DNA of 64,000 bases from Cyrtodaria siliqua (lineage: Eukaryota > Mollusca > Bivalvia > Adapedonta > Hiatellidae). Made by a program: the position numbers and the translations under genes. Location: assembly GCA_037043455.1 (NCBI GenBank), contig JAWPHD010000003.1, positions 62,001-126,000 on the forward strand, given 5' to 3'. Numbering within the stretch: position 1 is the first letter of the stretch; every line of letters starts with the position of its first letter. The notes beneath the pieces were generated by a model. That model worked only from the letters and a program-made list of their open reading frames with translations, was not told the origin of the DNA and searched no databases. This document shows positions 9,759 to 22,094 of the stretch, piece by piece.

Positions 9759-9898
9759 AATATTATGTCAGTGCCCTTTACTATCACGTTTATAAGGCGA
9801 GGCTTAGAAAACGAAGAATGGCAAGCCTCTGCCGAGCCATTCTTCGTTTTCGTGCCCAGCCTAATAAACTTGATAGTAAAAGACACTGACATAATATT
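9759..9898. repeat. 140-bp fold-back element
   Basis: Nearly the whole element is one inverted repeat: AATATTATGTCAGTG at 9759 pairs with CACTGACATAATATT at 9884, and the inner arms pair through CTATCA.GTTTAT.AGGC and AAAACGAAGAATGG / CCATTCTTCGTTTT around a short CTCTGC loop. A long imperfect hairpin of the MITE type. Confidence 0.85.
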
Positions 9899-10005
9899 AT
9901 ATTTATCATGTAGATTATCCATATTTTCTGTATGAATTACTATTATTACCTATTTCTCAGAATGGTACGCTTATCGAGGACGTCGCCATATTGTTGTTTG
10001 TTTTA

Positions 10006-10037
10006 TGACGTCAGGCAAAGTTACGTGCATGACGTCA
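10006..10037 (+). promoter_or_regulatory. Two CRE-like palindromes (TGACGTCA)
   Basis: Perfect TGACGTCA at 10006-10013 and 10030-10037, 24 bp apart, each followed by a TTACGT-containing stretch (a short direct duplication). The palindrome is the textbook CREB/ATF site. Location inside a gene A intron makes function uncertain. Confidence 0.4.
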
Positions 10038-10189
10038 GATAACGTTACGTACAATAAACGCCGAGGGATTCCGCATTGATTTGCTTTAAAGCAAAATTTA
10101 ATAGGTCACCCCTTTATTGGGCAGAAAAGTGCATATCTGCATGATAAAATAATTTTACGTGAACGTCAAACGCACTCATTAAATAAAAT

Positions 10190-10605
10190 AGCATGACGTA
10201 TGCTGAATTCCGCATGATAACTTCCAAACCGTAACACCTACACTCATGAAATTTCATAGGTTCATCACCCTTGTTAAAGCAGGAAACTGTTGCTTTTGGT
10301 GGTCAATAGGCCAAAGGTCATGGGCATCGTGACCGTATATGGAAATATGAATTCTGCATGATAACTTCATAACAGTAACACATATACTCATCATGGACAT
10401 ATATATGAATTCCGCACAATAACTTCAAAACCGTCACACGTACACCCATAAAACTGCATAAGTACATTGCCCATGTGAGAGGAGAAACCCCCTATTGCTT
10501 TTGGGATCAGTAGGTCAAAGGTCAAGGTCACGATCACCTTATATAAACAATGCATCCCTCATGATAACTTCAAAATTGAAACACCTACACTTTTAAAACT
10601 TCATA
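10190..10605 (+). repeat. Degenerate 120-170 bp tandem repeat
   Basis: GAATTCCGCATGATAACTTC followed by AAACCGTAACACCTACACTC and CATNAAA recurs about four times (10204, 10349, 10413, 10550). Units also carry AGGTCAAAGGTCAAGGTCAC. This style of repeat is common in bivalve genomes as I remember them. Confidence 0.7.
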
Positions 10606-10918
10606 CGGGAATCGGGCGTATAATACCCTGTTAGGCGGCGCTTTTGTTCATAAGTTGACGTTTATTGCGCCCATATGCATACGGACAGGTTATTAGATTT
10701 GTTTTGGGATATATGCACTATAGTTCTTAAACATGTTAAAATTACGCGACTTTAGGTATTTTCATGAACATATATTACATCAGCTGAACTCTTTGAGTGG
10801 TCAGTAGCAAAAGGGCCGATGGTATCTTGCGAAATAGATATCATTGAGGGGTGGATTGAAACTGATCGTATGCTTACAGCTGACGGAAAAGTAACCTAAA
10901 CGGTGCATAATCGTTAAG

Positions 10919-11169
10919 TACGGTGTCCTGTTAGGGCCATCTTACCATCGCATCTTACCATCGACCATCGCATCTTACCATCGAGAATCGCATCTTACCA
11001 TCGCATCTTACTATCGACCATCGCATTTTACCATCGACTATCGCATCTTACCATCGCAACTTACCATCGACCATCACATCTTACCATCGACCATCGACCT
11101 AGGTCGATGCTTGATGGTAAGATGCGATGGTAAGATACGATGGTAAGATCGCCCTAACAGGACACCGTA
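10919..11169. mobile_element. Fold-back MITE with 6-bp target duplication
   Basis: Ends TACGGTGTCCTGTTAGGGC (10919) and GCCCTAACAGGACACCGTA (11169) are perfect inverted repeats, flanked by GTTAAG at 10913-10918 and again at 11170-11175. The inside is built of ATCTTACCATCGCATCTTACC-like units on the left and their complement on the right, so the element folds on itself and is internally repetitive. No coding capacity. Confidence 0.9.
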
Positions 11170-11559
11170 GTTAAGAGAGTTACTAGTGGAATCATGTAAA
11201 TCTGAAAAGGCAATGTTTGTACGGTTTATTGCGTTCTGATGTTACAATAACACACTAACACACTCGTATTACATAGAAGCACGTGTAAAATGGGTACCTG
11301 GTTTCAGGTATTCTAGAACATATAAAACGTGTCTAATTTGTCGCATGATTGCAATACTGTCTACCTATGCATGTCATGCATGTCATGGTAAACTAAGCAG
11401 AAGCTGATACAGCAGGCTATGCGCCACCTGAGTCTGAGTGCAAGACTACGGGTCAATTACCTCACCCCCGTGACGATTTACACTGGCTGGAATTTTGTAA
11501 ACAAGCGTGACAGCGCAACACTCTTGAGTGGTATATTATCCTCTCATTGTTAAGAACAG

Positions 11560-11990
11560 AAACAGGGAGATACTCAAGAGGGAGAACATAGAGAAACGAA
11601 AGAGTGTGAGAAATTTGTAACACTAACGATATTGAAGACGAGTACCATTTTATTTTGATCTGTACTACTTACTCTAACATTAGAAACAAATACATTCCTA
11701 AATATTATACAACTAGACCAAGCATGTTATACAACTAGACCAAGCATGTTATACAACTAGACCAAGCATATTATACAACTAGACCAAGCATGTTATACAA
11801 CTAGACCAAGCATGTTATACAACTATACAACTAGACCAAGCATGTTATACAACTAGACCAAGCATGTTTAAATTTGTGGAATTGTTCCAATCATTAAACA
11901 ACAATATTATTCTAAGTTTAAGTAACGTATTTCCGATGTGCTTGTATTAAGGCTTTTTTACATCCAATTTAACAGACTAAAATACCTACA
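11560..11990 (+). pseudogene. LINE C-terminal remnant, interrupted by a minisatellite
   Basis: In broken frames: ERKSV, then DIEDEYHFILICTTYSNIRN, KYIPKYYTTRPSM and, after the minisatellite, KFVELFQSLNNNIILSLS. The pattern Cx2C...EDEYHFILxC...KYI is the C-terminal tail of a non-LTR retrotransposon family; a second copy is at 33346-34417 (CITCNKLEDEYHFILECS). The 22-bp array at 11705-11868 arose from the YTTRPSM codons. Confidence 0.65.
11705..11868 (+). repeat. 22-bp minisatellite
   Basis: Seven copies of TTATACAACTAGACCAAGCA plus TG, one unit with an internal 8-bp duplication (AACTATACAACTAG). The unit equals the Y-T-T-R-P-S-M codons of the surrounding LINE tail. Confidence 0.92.
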
Positions 11991-12197
11991 TATCTTCTTT
12001 CAGAACATCCTCGTTTATCATTGACATTCCATAATATGTGTATTTTTTTGTTTAAATATTTATGAAGCAAAAAATACCTAATGATTATTTTGTTGTATAT
12101 GCAATGTTAATATCTGTCACGTGTGTTTATATTATATATGTATTGTCATATATTTGTTGTAATGATGAACAACTGTAATAGTGTAAGTCAACAAAAG

Positions 12198-12886
<689 letters not shown>

Positions 12887-13273
12887 CTTGATGTTCATGC
12901 GTATTTCCTTACATTAAAATGCAGTTCTAAAATTTGAACGTACTCTTACAGTCTGAATACGTCATGTTATAGCTTATGATTAGAAAAAACATATCTGTCA
13001 TTCAAGTACGTATTATATAAGGTTAAGGTACTGGTAATTACATTGTCCTCGCATACTTAACCTGGGATGCACAGTATATACATACATTGTATTACCATTA
13101 TAATGGTTCGTATGCTAAACCAGGTGATACTAATCTGAAATTATATTCCTTTTGTAATCTTTACAGCTTTTGTATACACACACACACAGTAAGGTAAATA
13201 TTTAAACATCTCCATTAGTATTTTCAGTTAACTTTATTACTATTGTTTTATTGTTTTCGTTTGCGTATTTCAG

Positions 13274-13386
13274 GCGAAGTTGGAGACTGGAAGAATTGGT
13301 TTACAGTTGCGCAAAGTGAAATGGTTGACGCCTGGCTCAGTGAGAATCTAGTGGACACAAACCTTAAATTCAGATATTCGCTCTAA
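13274..13386 (+). CDS. Sulfotransferase gene A, last coding exon
   Basis: After a GTATTTCAG acceptor, two bases complete the split Gly codon, then EVGDWKNWFTVAQSEMVDAW and 16 more residues to TAA at 13384-13386. With the preceding exon this restores RKGEVGDWKNWFT, the sulfotransferase signature binding the adenosine 3'-phosphate of PAPS. The encoded C terminus LKFRYSL differs from gene B (LKFRYSIK). Intact frame. The intron before it is 5343 bp. An AATAAA lies 78 bp after the stop. Confidence 0.93.
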
Positions 13387-13463
13387 AAAAACAACAACAC
13401 AAAAACAGTGAAATACTTTATGAACTACAGTTACAGTAAAATTAATTGAATGTTATTCATAGA

Positions 13464-13469
13464 AATAAA
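13464..13469 (+). terminator. Candidate poly(A) signal, gene A
   Basis: AATAAA, 78 bases downstream of the TAA. A second AATAAA lies at 13813-13818, so 3' ends could be alternative. Confidence 0.4.
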
Positions 13470-13539
13470 CATGTATATATGTCCATGTTAACAACAACTT
13501 TAATGGAAGAAAATTGGAAGGCTAATATATTATTAATAT

Positions 13540-13668
13540 GGGTATATGCATCAATGTATGTTTAACCGTGTGTTATCGGTATATGCATCAATGTATGTTT
13601 AACCCTGTGTTATTGTTATATGCATCAATGTATGTATCGGTATATGGATCAATGTATATTAACCCTGT
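13540..13668 (+). repeat. 38-bp tandem repeat in gene A 3' region
   Basis: GTATATGCATCAATGTATGT followed by TTAACCNTGTGTTATNG occurs three times plus a partial. Gene B (63885-63915) has a single related unit (ATATGCATATGTTTAACACT), so copy number differs. Confidence 0.8.
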
Positions 13669-14095
13669 GTTTCTTGAAAATCTTGAATTATACGACCTAC
13701 AAAATGTATGCCAAAGTTAAAAACTACGTTATATGCATTTTGACGGAACCGTTTGATGCAAATTTTCCTTTACTAAAGATAAATGATGTCTTAAAACATA
13801 TTTTTAAATAATAATAAAAGGATATCCTTAATATTTTTTAAGTGATAAAATGGAATTAAAGCGGATAATGTAATTTCTTTCATTTTCTCTGTGATTTTCC
13901 GGCTAATTCACAGACCTGTATGTGGCTTAAAGCCGAAATACCTTCTTCCACTGTGGAAGTGTCTTTGGCGAGGCACAGCCGGGGACAACTATATTGCCCG
14001 ACTACTTCTGTTATGTAATATATACAGGGGTATTTTTTCAAACACGCTTTTATCAGTGGTACACATAAAAGTACACAGTAGAGGTAATCGGTGGG

Positions 14096-17000
14096 AAGCA
14101 AGGACCACAAACAAGACAATAAAGCAAGGAACACAAACAAGACAATAAAGCATGGAACACAAAAAAGACAATAAAGGAGGGAACATAAACAAGACAATAA
14201 AGCAAGGAACACAAACAAGACAAGAAAGCAAGGAACAGAACAAGAAAATAAAGCAAGGAATACAAACAAGACAAGAAAGCAAGGAACACAAACAAGACAA
14301 TAAATAATGGACACAGAAGACGAGAAAGCAAGAAAAACAAACAAGACAATAAAGCAAGGAACACAAACAAGACAATAAAGAAAGGAACACCACAAACAAG
14401 ACAATAAAGCAACGAACACAAACAAGACAATAAAGCATGGAACACAACCAAGATAATAAAGCAAGGAACACAAACAAGACAATCAAGCAAGGAACACCAC
14501 AAACAAGACAATAAAGCAAGGAACACAAACACGACAAGAAAGCAAGGAACACAAACAAGACAATAAAGCAAGGAACACAAACACGACAATAAAGCAAGGA
14601 ACACAAACAAGAAAATAACGAAAGGAACACAAACAAGAAAATGAAGCAAGGAACACAAACAAGAAAATATATAAAGGAACACAATCAAGAAAATAAAGCA
14701 AGGAATACAAACAAGACGAGAAAGCAAGGAACACACACAAGCCAATAAAGCAACGAACACAAACAAGACAATAACGCAACGAACACAAACAAGACAAGAA
14801 AGCATGGAACACAACCAAGACAATAAAGCAACGAACACAAACAAGACAATAAAGCAACGAACACAAACTAGACGAGAAAGCAAGGAACAAAAACAAGACG
14901 AGAAAGCAAGGAACACAAACAAGACAATAACGCAACGAGCACAAACAAGACAATAAAGCAAGGAACACAAACAAGACAATAACGCAACGAACACAAACAA
15001 GACAATAAAGCAAGGAACACAAACAAGACAATAAATCATGGAATACAAACAATACAAGCAAGCAAGGAACACAAACAAGATAAGAAAGCAAGGAACACAA
15101 ACAAGACAAAAAGCAAGGAACACAAACTAGACGAGAAAGCAAGGAACAAAAACAAGACGAGAAAGCAAGGAACACAAACAAGACAATAACGCAACGAGCA
15201 CAAACAAGACAATAAAGCAAGGAACACAAACAAGACAATAACGCAACGAACACAAACAAGACAATAAAGCAAGGAACACAAACAAGACAATAAATCATGG
15301 AATACAAACAATACAAGCAAGCAAGGAACACAAACAAGATAAGAAAGCAAGGAACACAAACAAGACAAAAAGCAAGGAACACAAACTAGACGAGAAAGCA
15401 AGGAACAAAAACAAGACGAGAAAGAAAGGAACACAAACAAGACAATAACGCAACGAGCACAAACAAGACAATAAAGCAAGGAACACAAACAAGACAATAA
15501 CGCAACGAACACAAACAAGACCATAAAGCAAGGAACACAAACAAGACAATAAATCATGGAATACAAACAATACAAGCAAGCAAGGAACACAAACAAGATA
15601 AGAAAGCAAGGAACACAAACAAGACAATAAAGCAAGGAACACCACAAACAAGATAATAAATCAACGAACACAAACAAGACAATAAAGCATGGAACACAAC
15701 CAAGACAATAAAGCAACGAACATAAACAAGACAATAAAGCAACGAACAGAAACAAGACAAGAAAGCAAGGACCACAAACAAGACAATAAAGCAAGGAACA
15801 CAAACAAGACAATAAAGCAAGGAACACAAACAAGACAATAAATCATGGAATACAAACAATACAAGCAAGCAAGGAACACAAACAAGACAAGAAAGCAAGG
15901 AACACAAACAAGACAATAACGCAACGAACACAAACAAGACAATAAAGCAACGAACACAAACAAGACGAGAAAGCAGGGAACACAAACAAGACAAGAAAGC
16001 AAGGAACACAAACTAGACGAGAAAGCAAGGAAAACAAACAAGACGAGAAAGCAAGGAACACAAACAAGACAATAACGCAACGAACACAAACAAGACAATA
16101 AAGCAAGGAACACAAACAAGACAATAACGCAACGAACACAAACAAGCCAATAAAGCAAGGAACACAAACAAGACAATAAATCATGGAATACAAACAATAA
16201 AAGCAAGCAAGGAACACAAACAATACAAGAAAGCAAGGAACACAAACAAGACAATAAAGCAAGGAACACCACAAACAAGATAATAAATCAACGAACACAA
16301 ACAAGACAATAAAGCATGGAACACAACCAAGACAATAGAGCAACGAACAGAAACAAGACAATAAAGCAACGAACACAAACAAGACAAGAAAGCAAGGACC
16401 ACAAACAAGACAATAAAGCAAGGAACACAAACAAGACAATAAAGCAAGGAACACAAACAAGACAATAAATCATGGAATACAAACAATACAAGCAAGCAAG
16501 GAACACAAACAAGACAAGAAAGCAAGGAACACAAACAAGACAATAAAGCAAGGAACACCACAAACAAGATAATAAATCAACGAACACAAACAAGACAATA
16601 AAGCATGGAACACAACCAAGACAATAAAGCAACGAACAGAAACAAGACAATAAAGCAACGAACACAAACAAGACAAGAAAGCAAGGAACACAAACAAGAC
16701 AATAAATCATGGAATACAAACAAGACAAGAAAGCAAAGAACACAAACAAGACGAGAAAGCAGAGAACACAAACAAGACGAGAAAGCAAGGAACACAAACA
16801 AGAAGAGAAAGCAAGGAACACAAACAAGACAAGAAAGCAAGGAACACAAACAAGATAATAAAACATGTTATAAAAACAAGACAAGAAAGCAAGGAACACA
16901 AACAAGACAAGAAAGCAAAGAACACAAACAAGACAAGAACGCAAAGAACACTAACAATACGATAAGGCAGGGAACACAAACAAGACGAGAAAGCAAGGAA

Positions 17001-17350
17001 CACAAACAAGACAATAAAGCAACGAACACAAACAAGACAATAATGCATTGAACACAATCAATACAATAAAGCAAAGAACACAAACAAGACAATAAAGCAA
17101 GGAACACAAACAAGACAATAAAGCAAGGAACATAAACAAGACAATAAAGCAAGGAACACAAACAAGACAATAAATCATGGAATACAAACAAGACAAGAAA
17201 GCATGGAACACAAACAAGACGAGAAAGCGAGGAACACACACAAGACAAGAAAGCATGGAACACAAACAAGATAATAAAGCAAGGAACACAAACAAGACAA
17301 TAAAGCAAGGTACACAAACAAGACAATAAAGCAAGGAACACAAACAAGAT
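14096..17350. repeat. 26-bp minisatellite, about 125 units
   Basis: Unit AAAGCAAGGAACACAAACAA plus GACAAT, with variants GACGAGAAAGC, AACGCAACG, AAATCATGGAATACAAAC. Larger segments are themselves repeated (for example about 260 bp blocks at 14870-15125 and 15127-15385), showing higher-order amplification. All minus-strand frames stay open because the unit and its variants lack stops there; the many overlapping CLCSLLSCLV-type frames are not genes. Confidence 0.97.
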
Positions 17351-17417
17351 CAATGATGTCAATGATTTGATTTTCGTTTGGTGGTTGGAAAGAATTATCA
17401 CGCGGTGCCTTGCTTAT

Positions 17418-18396
17418 TGACTCTTTAATTTTTTTACAATGCTTTATTTTCTTTTACAATAGTATTTAAAACCTGAATCAGTAACAAATATAAATGAAAT
17501 GAATACATTAGGGTCTACTATCAGTGATCTAAAGAATATCAAGTTCAACTACAATTCATGGTATAATAATTATGTGTGAATAATATACATTTACGATTAT
17601 AAACTCTTTTATTCAGCTTCAAATGAATAAAGCTTAAAATGCACCCTTTTAATGAGTTAAATATTAACTTTGAACCATTTAAATGCCCCCAAAAGTCTAT
17701 ATTACTTAAAACTGAGAATTAAGCAAACAGAAAACTAAGGCTTTACCTAAAGAGAACATTTAAGGAGTCCAGAAAAATCTGTCGGGATTATTTATACCCA
17801 TTAACCCACAACTAACAACAATGGAACCCCGCAACATTGGTATTGGGAAAATTCCCACATAAAAGACGTTGGGAACGTTGTCCCAAAAAATGCGGGCAAT
17901 ACAAATAAGCAAGATACTCCTTAACTTTAACAAGATAGAAATAATGATTTCTGAATTAAATTATGTAAACTAACATCATAGGTTGATAGCATAAACATTA
18001 ATTTACAATACCGATACCTTTGAATCAGAGCAGAATACATACTCAAGGTAGACATTAACTCTTTTCTTAAGCAAAGATCGTTTTTCCAAAGTTGACAGAT
18101 GGCATGTATCTAGACAACAGCTTCCTATGGTGCAATGCAACAACAACAACAATGGCGGATGCTAAAACAATGACAGGTGCTCTTATAAAAGTGAAAAGTC
18201 GATCAAAACTAACTTATATTGTCTATGACATTAGATGATGAGTATATAATCATAAATCAGGTAATCATTTATATTTTGAACTAGTAACAACAAAGTTTTA
18301 AATATCTTAGGGTACGCTGGCTGCTAAAAGTTAAATGCAAGTTTAGTGACCTCTCAGAATGTAAACATTCAAAGACTTGAAAACCCGATCATAACA
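17418..18396 (-). repeat. 3' LTR of the Ty3-type element
   Basis: 979 bp. Aligns to 24661-25498 over its length (AGTGATCTAAAGAATATCAA, GGAACCCCGCAACATT, CAAAGATCG/AGAGATCG TTTTTCC, AAAGACTTGAAAACCCGATC). It holds about 140 bp around 17590-17740 missing from the other LTR. Confidence 0.88.
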
Positions 18397-18412
18397 TTAC
18401 CCCCCTCTTAGC
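18397..18412 (-). other. Polypurine tract
   Basis: On the minus strand GCTAAGAGGGGGGTAA sits directly before the 3' LTR start TGTTATGATC. Position and composition are those expected for plus-strand primer in LTR retrotransposons. Confidence 0.75.
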
Positions 18413-18879
18413 ATGTCAAAGTTCCGACTGACACGCCATTTACTATCATGAAATAAAGTAACAATAATTAACAAATTAACAATTTAAATAAAGTGACTAG
18501 ATTAGCATAACATAGCTGACAGATGTGATACAAAATACTACGTAGGTGGCACAATTATGTTCTAAATAATGCCATTACAGCTTTAAACTTAAACGTTTAA
18601 ATAGTAGCATGGAAACTTCCTAACATTAATTCTTATATGTCACTATTTAAATGCAGATGAAATGCATTTTCCATTATTCTAAATAATTTAACATGGTAAT
18701 AAATAAGTGTAATGTTGCGATATGAATTTCGCTAAAATTATACACAGCACAGTAGGTAAAGTTAGACGTCCATTACCGAACACATCCTTCTATAAAAATC
18801 TGAATATAAGTTCATTTAAAGCTTAAATTTCATACAGTTTATATAGCACATTAATAAGTTTGCATTTTCCATTTCTATT

Positions 18880-20151
18880 TAAAATGTACAATTAACACTT
18901 TCATTAATTCCTCCTATATGGTCTTCTGTTTTGATCTTTATCCATGAACACGGCCCTAACACTTCTCTCGTCCTCCCTTGGCTGGTCAGCGTTGTTCCTT
19001 CTATTTTCCTCTCTTTGCCTTTCTTTCGACTCACTATTCTTCTCAGTCTCGTTTCTTTCCTTTCTTCGCTTTTCTTTCGTCTCGGTTTTCTCTGTATATT
19101 CCTTTTCATTAGCCTTCAGGAGTTCTACCACCTCTACCATGGTATTTTTGAGCTCTATCAATGTCTTTCCGAACAACGGATGGCACGCGTCGTATTTTCC
19201 AGATGACTGCTGATTTGCTTTGTCCCGGACAAGATCGCCTTTTTAATATCAAGTAGGAGCTGGCGCTCTTGAGCTGATGATGTTGATAATGATGACGCTG
19301 AAGACGATGATGACGATGATGCCGTTGATGGTGTTGGAGATGGGGACTTGATGCGCTGGCGTTTGTTGGGAATGTATGCCGGTCGTGACTATGGCGTCAG
19401 TATCATCTCCTCTAATGGCAGGAGCGTTGGAGGATGTCCTCAGTATTGGCTGTAGTAACCTCGGGTGTTGAGACCACGACCTCTTCTGTCATGAAATCTA
19501 CTGGACTCATATCTAGAGGAGAATATGTGTCCTGGGGAGCTTCTATGGTCATCGTTGGTGTGTTGAGGATCGAATTTTCGCGACCACTGACGCTGTTGAC
19601 CAATTGACTGAGTACGGAGCCACCTAGGAAACTACTAAGCTGATGCAGCATAGGCGACACTGCCTGCCTGATGCTGTCGGCCGGGATCACTTCTGGGGCG
19701 CTTGTCATCGTGAACGGTTGGTTCAAATGAAGTTGGAACGGTGTCAACACCGGGGAAGACTGGGATGCCATCGCCACTGGATGTTGTACAGGGAGACATT
19801 CCCCCTCCAAGCCATCAAGGAATGCTTCAGCCATGGCCTGTGCTAAGCAGTCCGGCTCCTCATCGAGCACAGCCCGTTTGCGGAGGTAGCAGTTGCTCCA
19901 ATGCCTGATCGACTCCTCCTGGTTGTATACCGATAGTCTCTCGGGTCCAGGTCGTGCACACCTTTATTTTACTTTAGACAGGTTGTGTCCTCTGGTTCGA
20001 TGCCTTCCATGTTTGCTGCCATTGTGTGTCGCTTGTACCGCCGTACATGGTCATATAAATCCTGACGTCTGGTGCAGCGTAAATGGTAGAGGGAACAAAA
20101 GAATGGCACCTCGTCTCTCCGTAGATGGTTCTTAATAATATGGGCTTCCAT
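18880..20151 (-). pseudogene. Zinc-finger / coiled-coil ORF remnant, function unknown
   Basis: Several minus-strand frames appear to belong to one broken protein. First (20151-19969): a finger-like segment VPFFCSLYHLRCTRRQDLYD then HVRRYKRH; related fingers I remember have Cys where this has Tyr, so it is probably degenerate. Next (about 19920-19412): VLDEEPDCLAQAMAEAFLDG and a Thr/Pro/Val-rich acidic region. Then (19400-19190): NKRQRIKSPSPTPS, a nuclear-localisation-like stretch, and a Ser run. Last (19176-18904): LIELKNTMVEVVELLKANEK followed by a Lys/Glu/Arg-rich helix. It lies between integrase and the 3' LTR. It could be an accessory ORF of the element or a captured host gene; I do not recognise the family. 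Confidence 0.45.
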
Positions 20152-20574
20152 CTTATATTTAACGTCTATAACCTCTTTCCCTCATAGTGAGAGCACCTCA
20201 GACGAAGGTATGCCCTGCCTGTCTTCTTCGCAGCTTTCTCTATGTCTGTCTTCAAAGGGGACATAATTGGAGCTGACATCATTATCTGCATTGTCTGCCT
20301 GCAAATACGGAATAGATTTTTGCTAGCATTAATTACAATCTCCAAATTATATTTGATCACTGACAGTAGGACCTTTAAATGATATATATATAACTCTTCT
20401 TTTAACAGTCATCATAAAGTTGATTTACTGCCTTCTTCGTTCTTCATTCGTCGATCGTTCTTCAGTCTTCTTTATTATTGAGTAGTGATGCCATTGTTTT
20501 CTTTTGTCTACCTTTCTTTATTCTTCACTCTTGAATTTGTAAAGCTTCATTCATCAGTCTTCGTCATCTATAGT

Positions 20575-20735
20575 GTGTGTCTCATTCTTCATTCTTCTCT
20601 GTCAGTAATGCCGATACCATTCTTCCGTCTTCTTTGTCGGTAATACCAATACCATTCTTCAGTCTTCTTTGTCGGTAATGCCGATACCATTCTTTATTCT
20701 TCTTTGTCGGTAATACCAACATCGTTCTTCTTGAA
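20575..20735 (+). repeat. 35-bp minisatellite
   Basis: Four units of CATTCTTCAGTCTTCTTTGT plus CGGTAATGCCGATAC. The surrounding 20380-21380 shows no coding signal I can support. Confidence 0.8.
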
Positions 20736-21384
20736 TCTGTTTCTGAAATCGCTGTGGAGAAAAACTATTTGGAACTCAAGATTATTCTGAATCAGCTGGA
20801 AACCTAGTCATAAATGTACCCATCTACACTTGTGCGATATCTCAAGCCCCAAACTTAATCGCCGTTCAGCATCTCATAACATCTCTACATCTACGTTTCA
20901 CTTGCTCTGCCCAGGGATTAACCTTAATGTCCCTGACAGATATACCCATACGAAGCCTAATGTACAGCTTAACAAACTCATTTTCTCCGTATATCTCTCT
21001 AAACCTCTCCAAATTTTAAATTATGCAGGTTTCACCCTCAACTGTTACTAACTTTGTCCAAAGTAAACGCCTCCAATTAAAACCTTTGGATGTAGTTACA
21101 CTACAGTTTCTATTATTCTTCCCATAGTTCTGTCCCTCCATAACCCACATCATCAATACTAATTATATCTCATAACTCTCATCGTAATTATATATAATAA
21201 ATGAACGTCAGAATGTTATTTGCCTCTATCTTATAGCTGCATCCTGAACTAAAAAATACCACACACACAAAAACAACAAAAAACACGTATAACAGGTTGT
21301 CTATCTCTATTTCTGTCTCAAATTCTTTCTTGCTTTCACCATCCATTTTGGAAGGCTTTAAGACTTTTGGAAGGCTTTTGGAAG

Positions 21385-21605
21385 AGTATGTTTGGTGCAC
21401 CATAGAACCGGTTTAAACCCCCAGTGGCTTCTGACTGTTCCAAGGCGGTAGCCCTATTGTCAATCCTTTTGTGGTTGTGAAGTCGTTTGCATTTATTATT
21501 ACTTTTGCCTTCTTGTTTGTCTGTTTACTTGTTTGTTTCTGTGTTTTGTGGTTGACTGTCCTCCTTGAATGCTACTTTCCCTGTCCGATCTTTTTATATT
21601 TCTTT
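21385..21605 (+). repeat. Repeat F2 insertion in the LTR element
   Basis: Starts near GTTTGGTGCACCATAGAACC, contains CAAGGCGGTAGCCCTATTGT and ends TCCGATCTTTTTATATTTCT. Inserted opposite to the host element right after the integrase remnant. Confidence 0.85.
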
Positions 21606-21730
21606 CTCCTTCGTATGGCTTCAGCTTGTTGTGGTGTACGAGTTTTTCGTGGCCACCACTGTCCATCTGTAGAAGGTAATTTATGCTTGACATGCTCCTC
21701 TTTACCATGTAAGGTCCCGCTTACAATTTG
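21606..21730 (-). pseudogene. Ty3 integrase C-terminal remnant
   Basis: Minus strand: GPYMVKRSMSSINYLLQMDS then KLVHHNKLKPYEGERN. Ty3/gypsy integrases end with a GPY/F module followed by a stretch of the type VVHFNRLKPY; both are recognisable. Zinc-binding and catalytic core are absent, so a deletion removed most of integrase. Confidence 0.75.
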
Positions 21731-21734
21731 AGAG

Positions 21735-22085
21735 GGTACCGCAGTGGCCTTGCTTCTTACCAGGAAGGTATTCGATTGTGAAGTCAAAGTGTGACAGGAT
21801 CTCTATCCACTGGGCCAATTTACTCCTTGATTCCTTCAGTTTGAACAACCAGACGAGAGCTTGATGATCCGTTCTTACCCGAAATCAGCCTTATTGAGGG
21901 CCCTGCTCGCACAGGCTATACATTTATCTCGTCCGTCTTGAATCTGGGAAATCACGGCAGCTATGACATAATCACTAGTCACAATCTAAGGTAAACTCTC
22001 CTACATCATTTGAGGGACAGCTCATGATTTCAGGGCTAACTAATGCGCTCTTTATTTCTTGAAAGGAATTTTCACATGCTTCACT
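21735..22085 (-). pseudogene. Ty3 RNase H remnant
   Basis: In shifting minus-strand frames: SFQEIKSALVSPEIMSCPSN, FTLDCD (catalytic Asp), VIAAVISQIQDGRDKCIACA, SRALNKA, then RTDHQALVWLFKLKESRSKL and AQWIEILSHFDFTIEYLPGK. This is the canonical order of a Ty3 RNase H. About 40 residues between SRALNKA and RTDHQ are deleted. Confidence 0.8.
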
Positions 22086-22094
22086 AGATAATTA

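Noticed and set aside
13880..17401. Many overlapping long minus-strand frames rich in Cys/Leu/Val that look like membrane proteins
   Set aside because: They are readings of a 26-bp minisatellite whose unit lacks stops on that strand; all three frames are open and no start, splice or domain structure exists.
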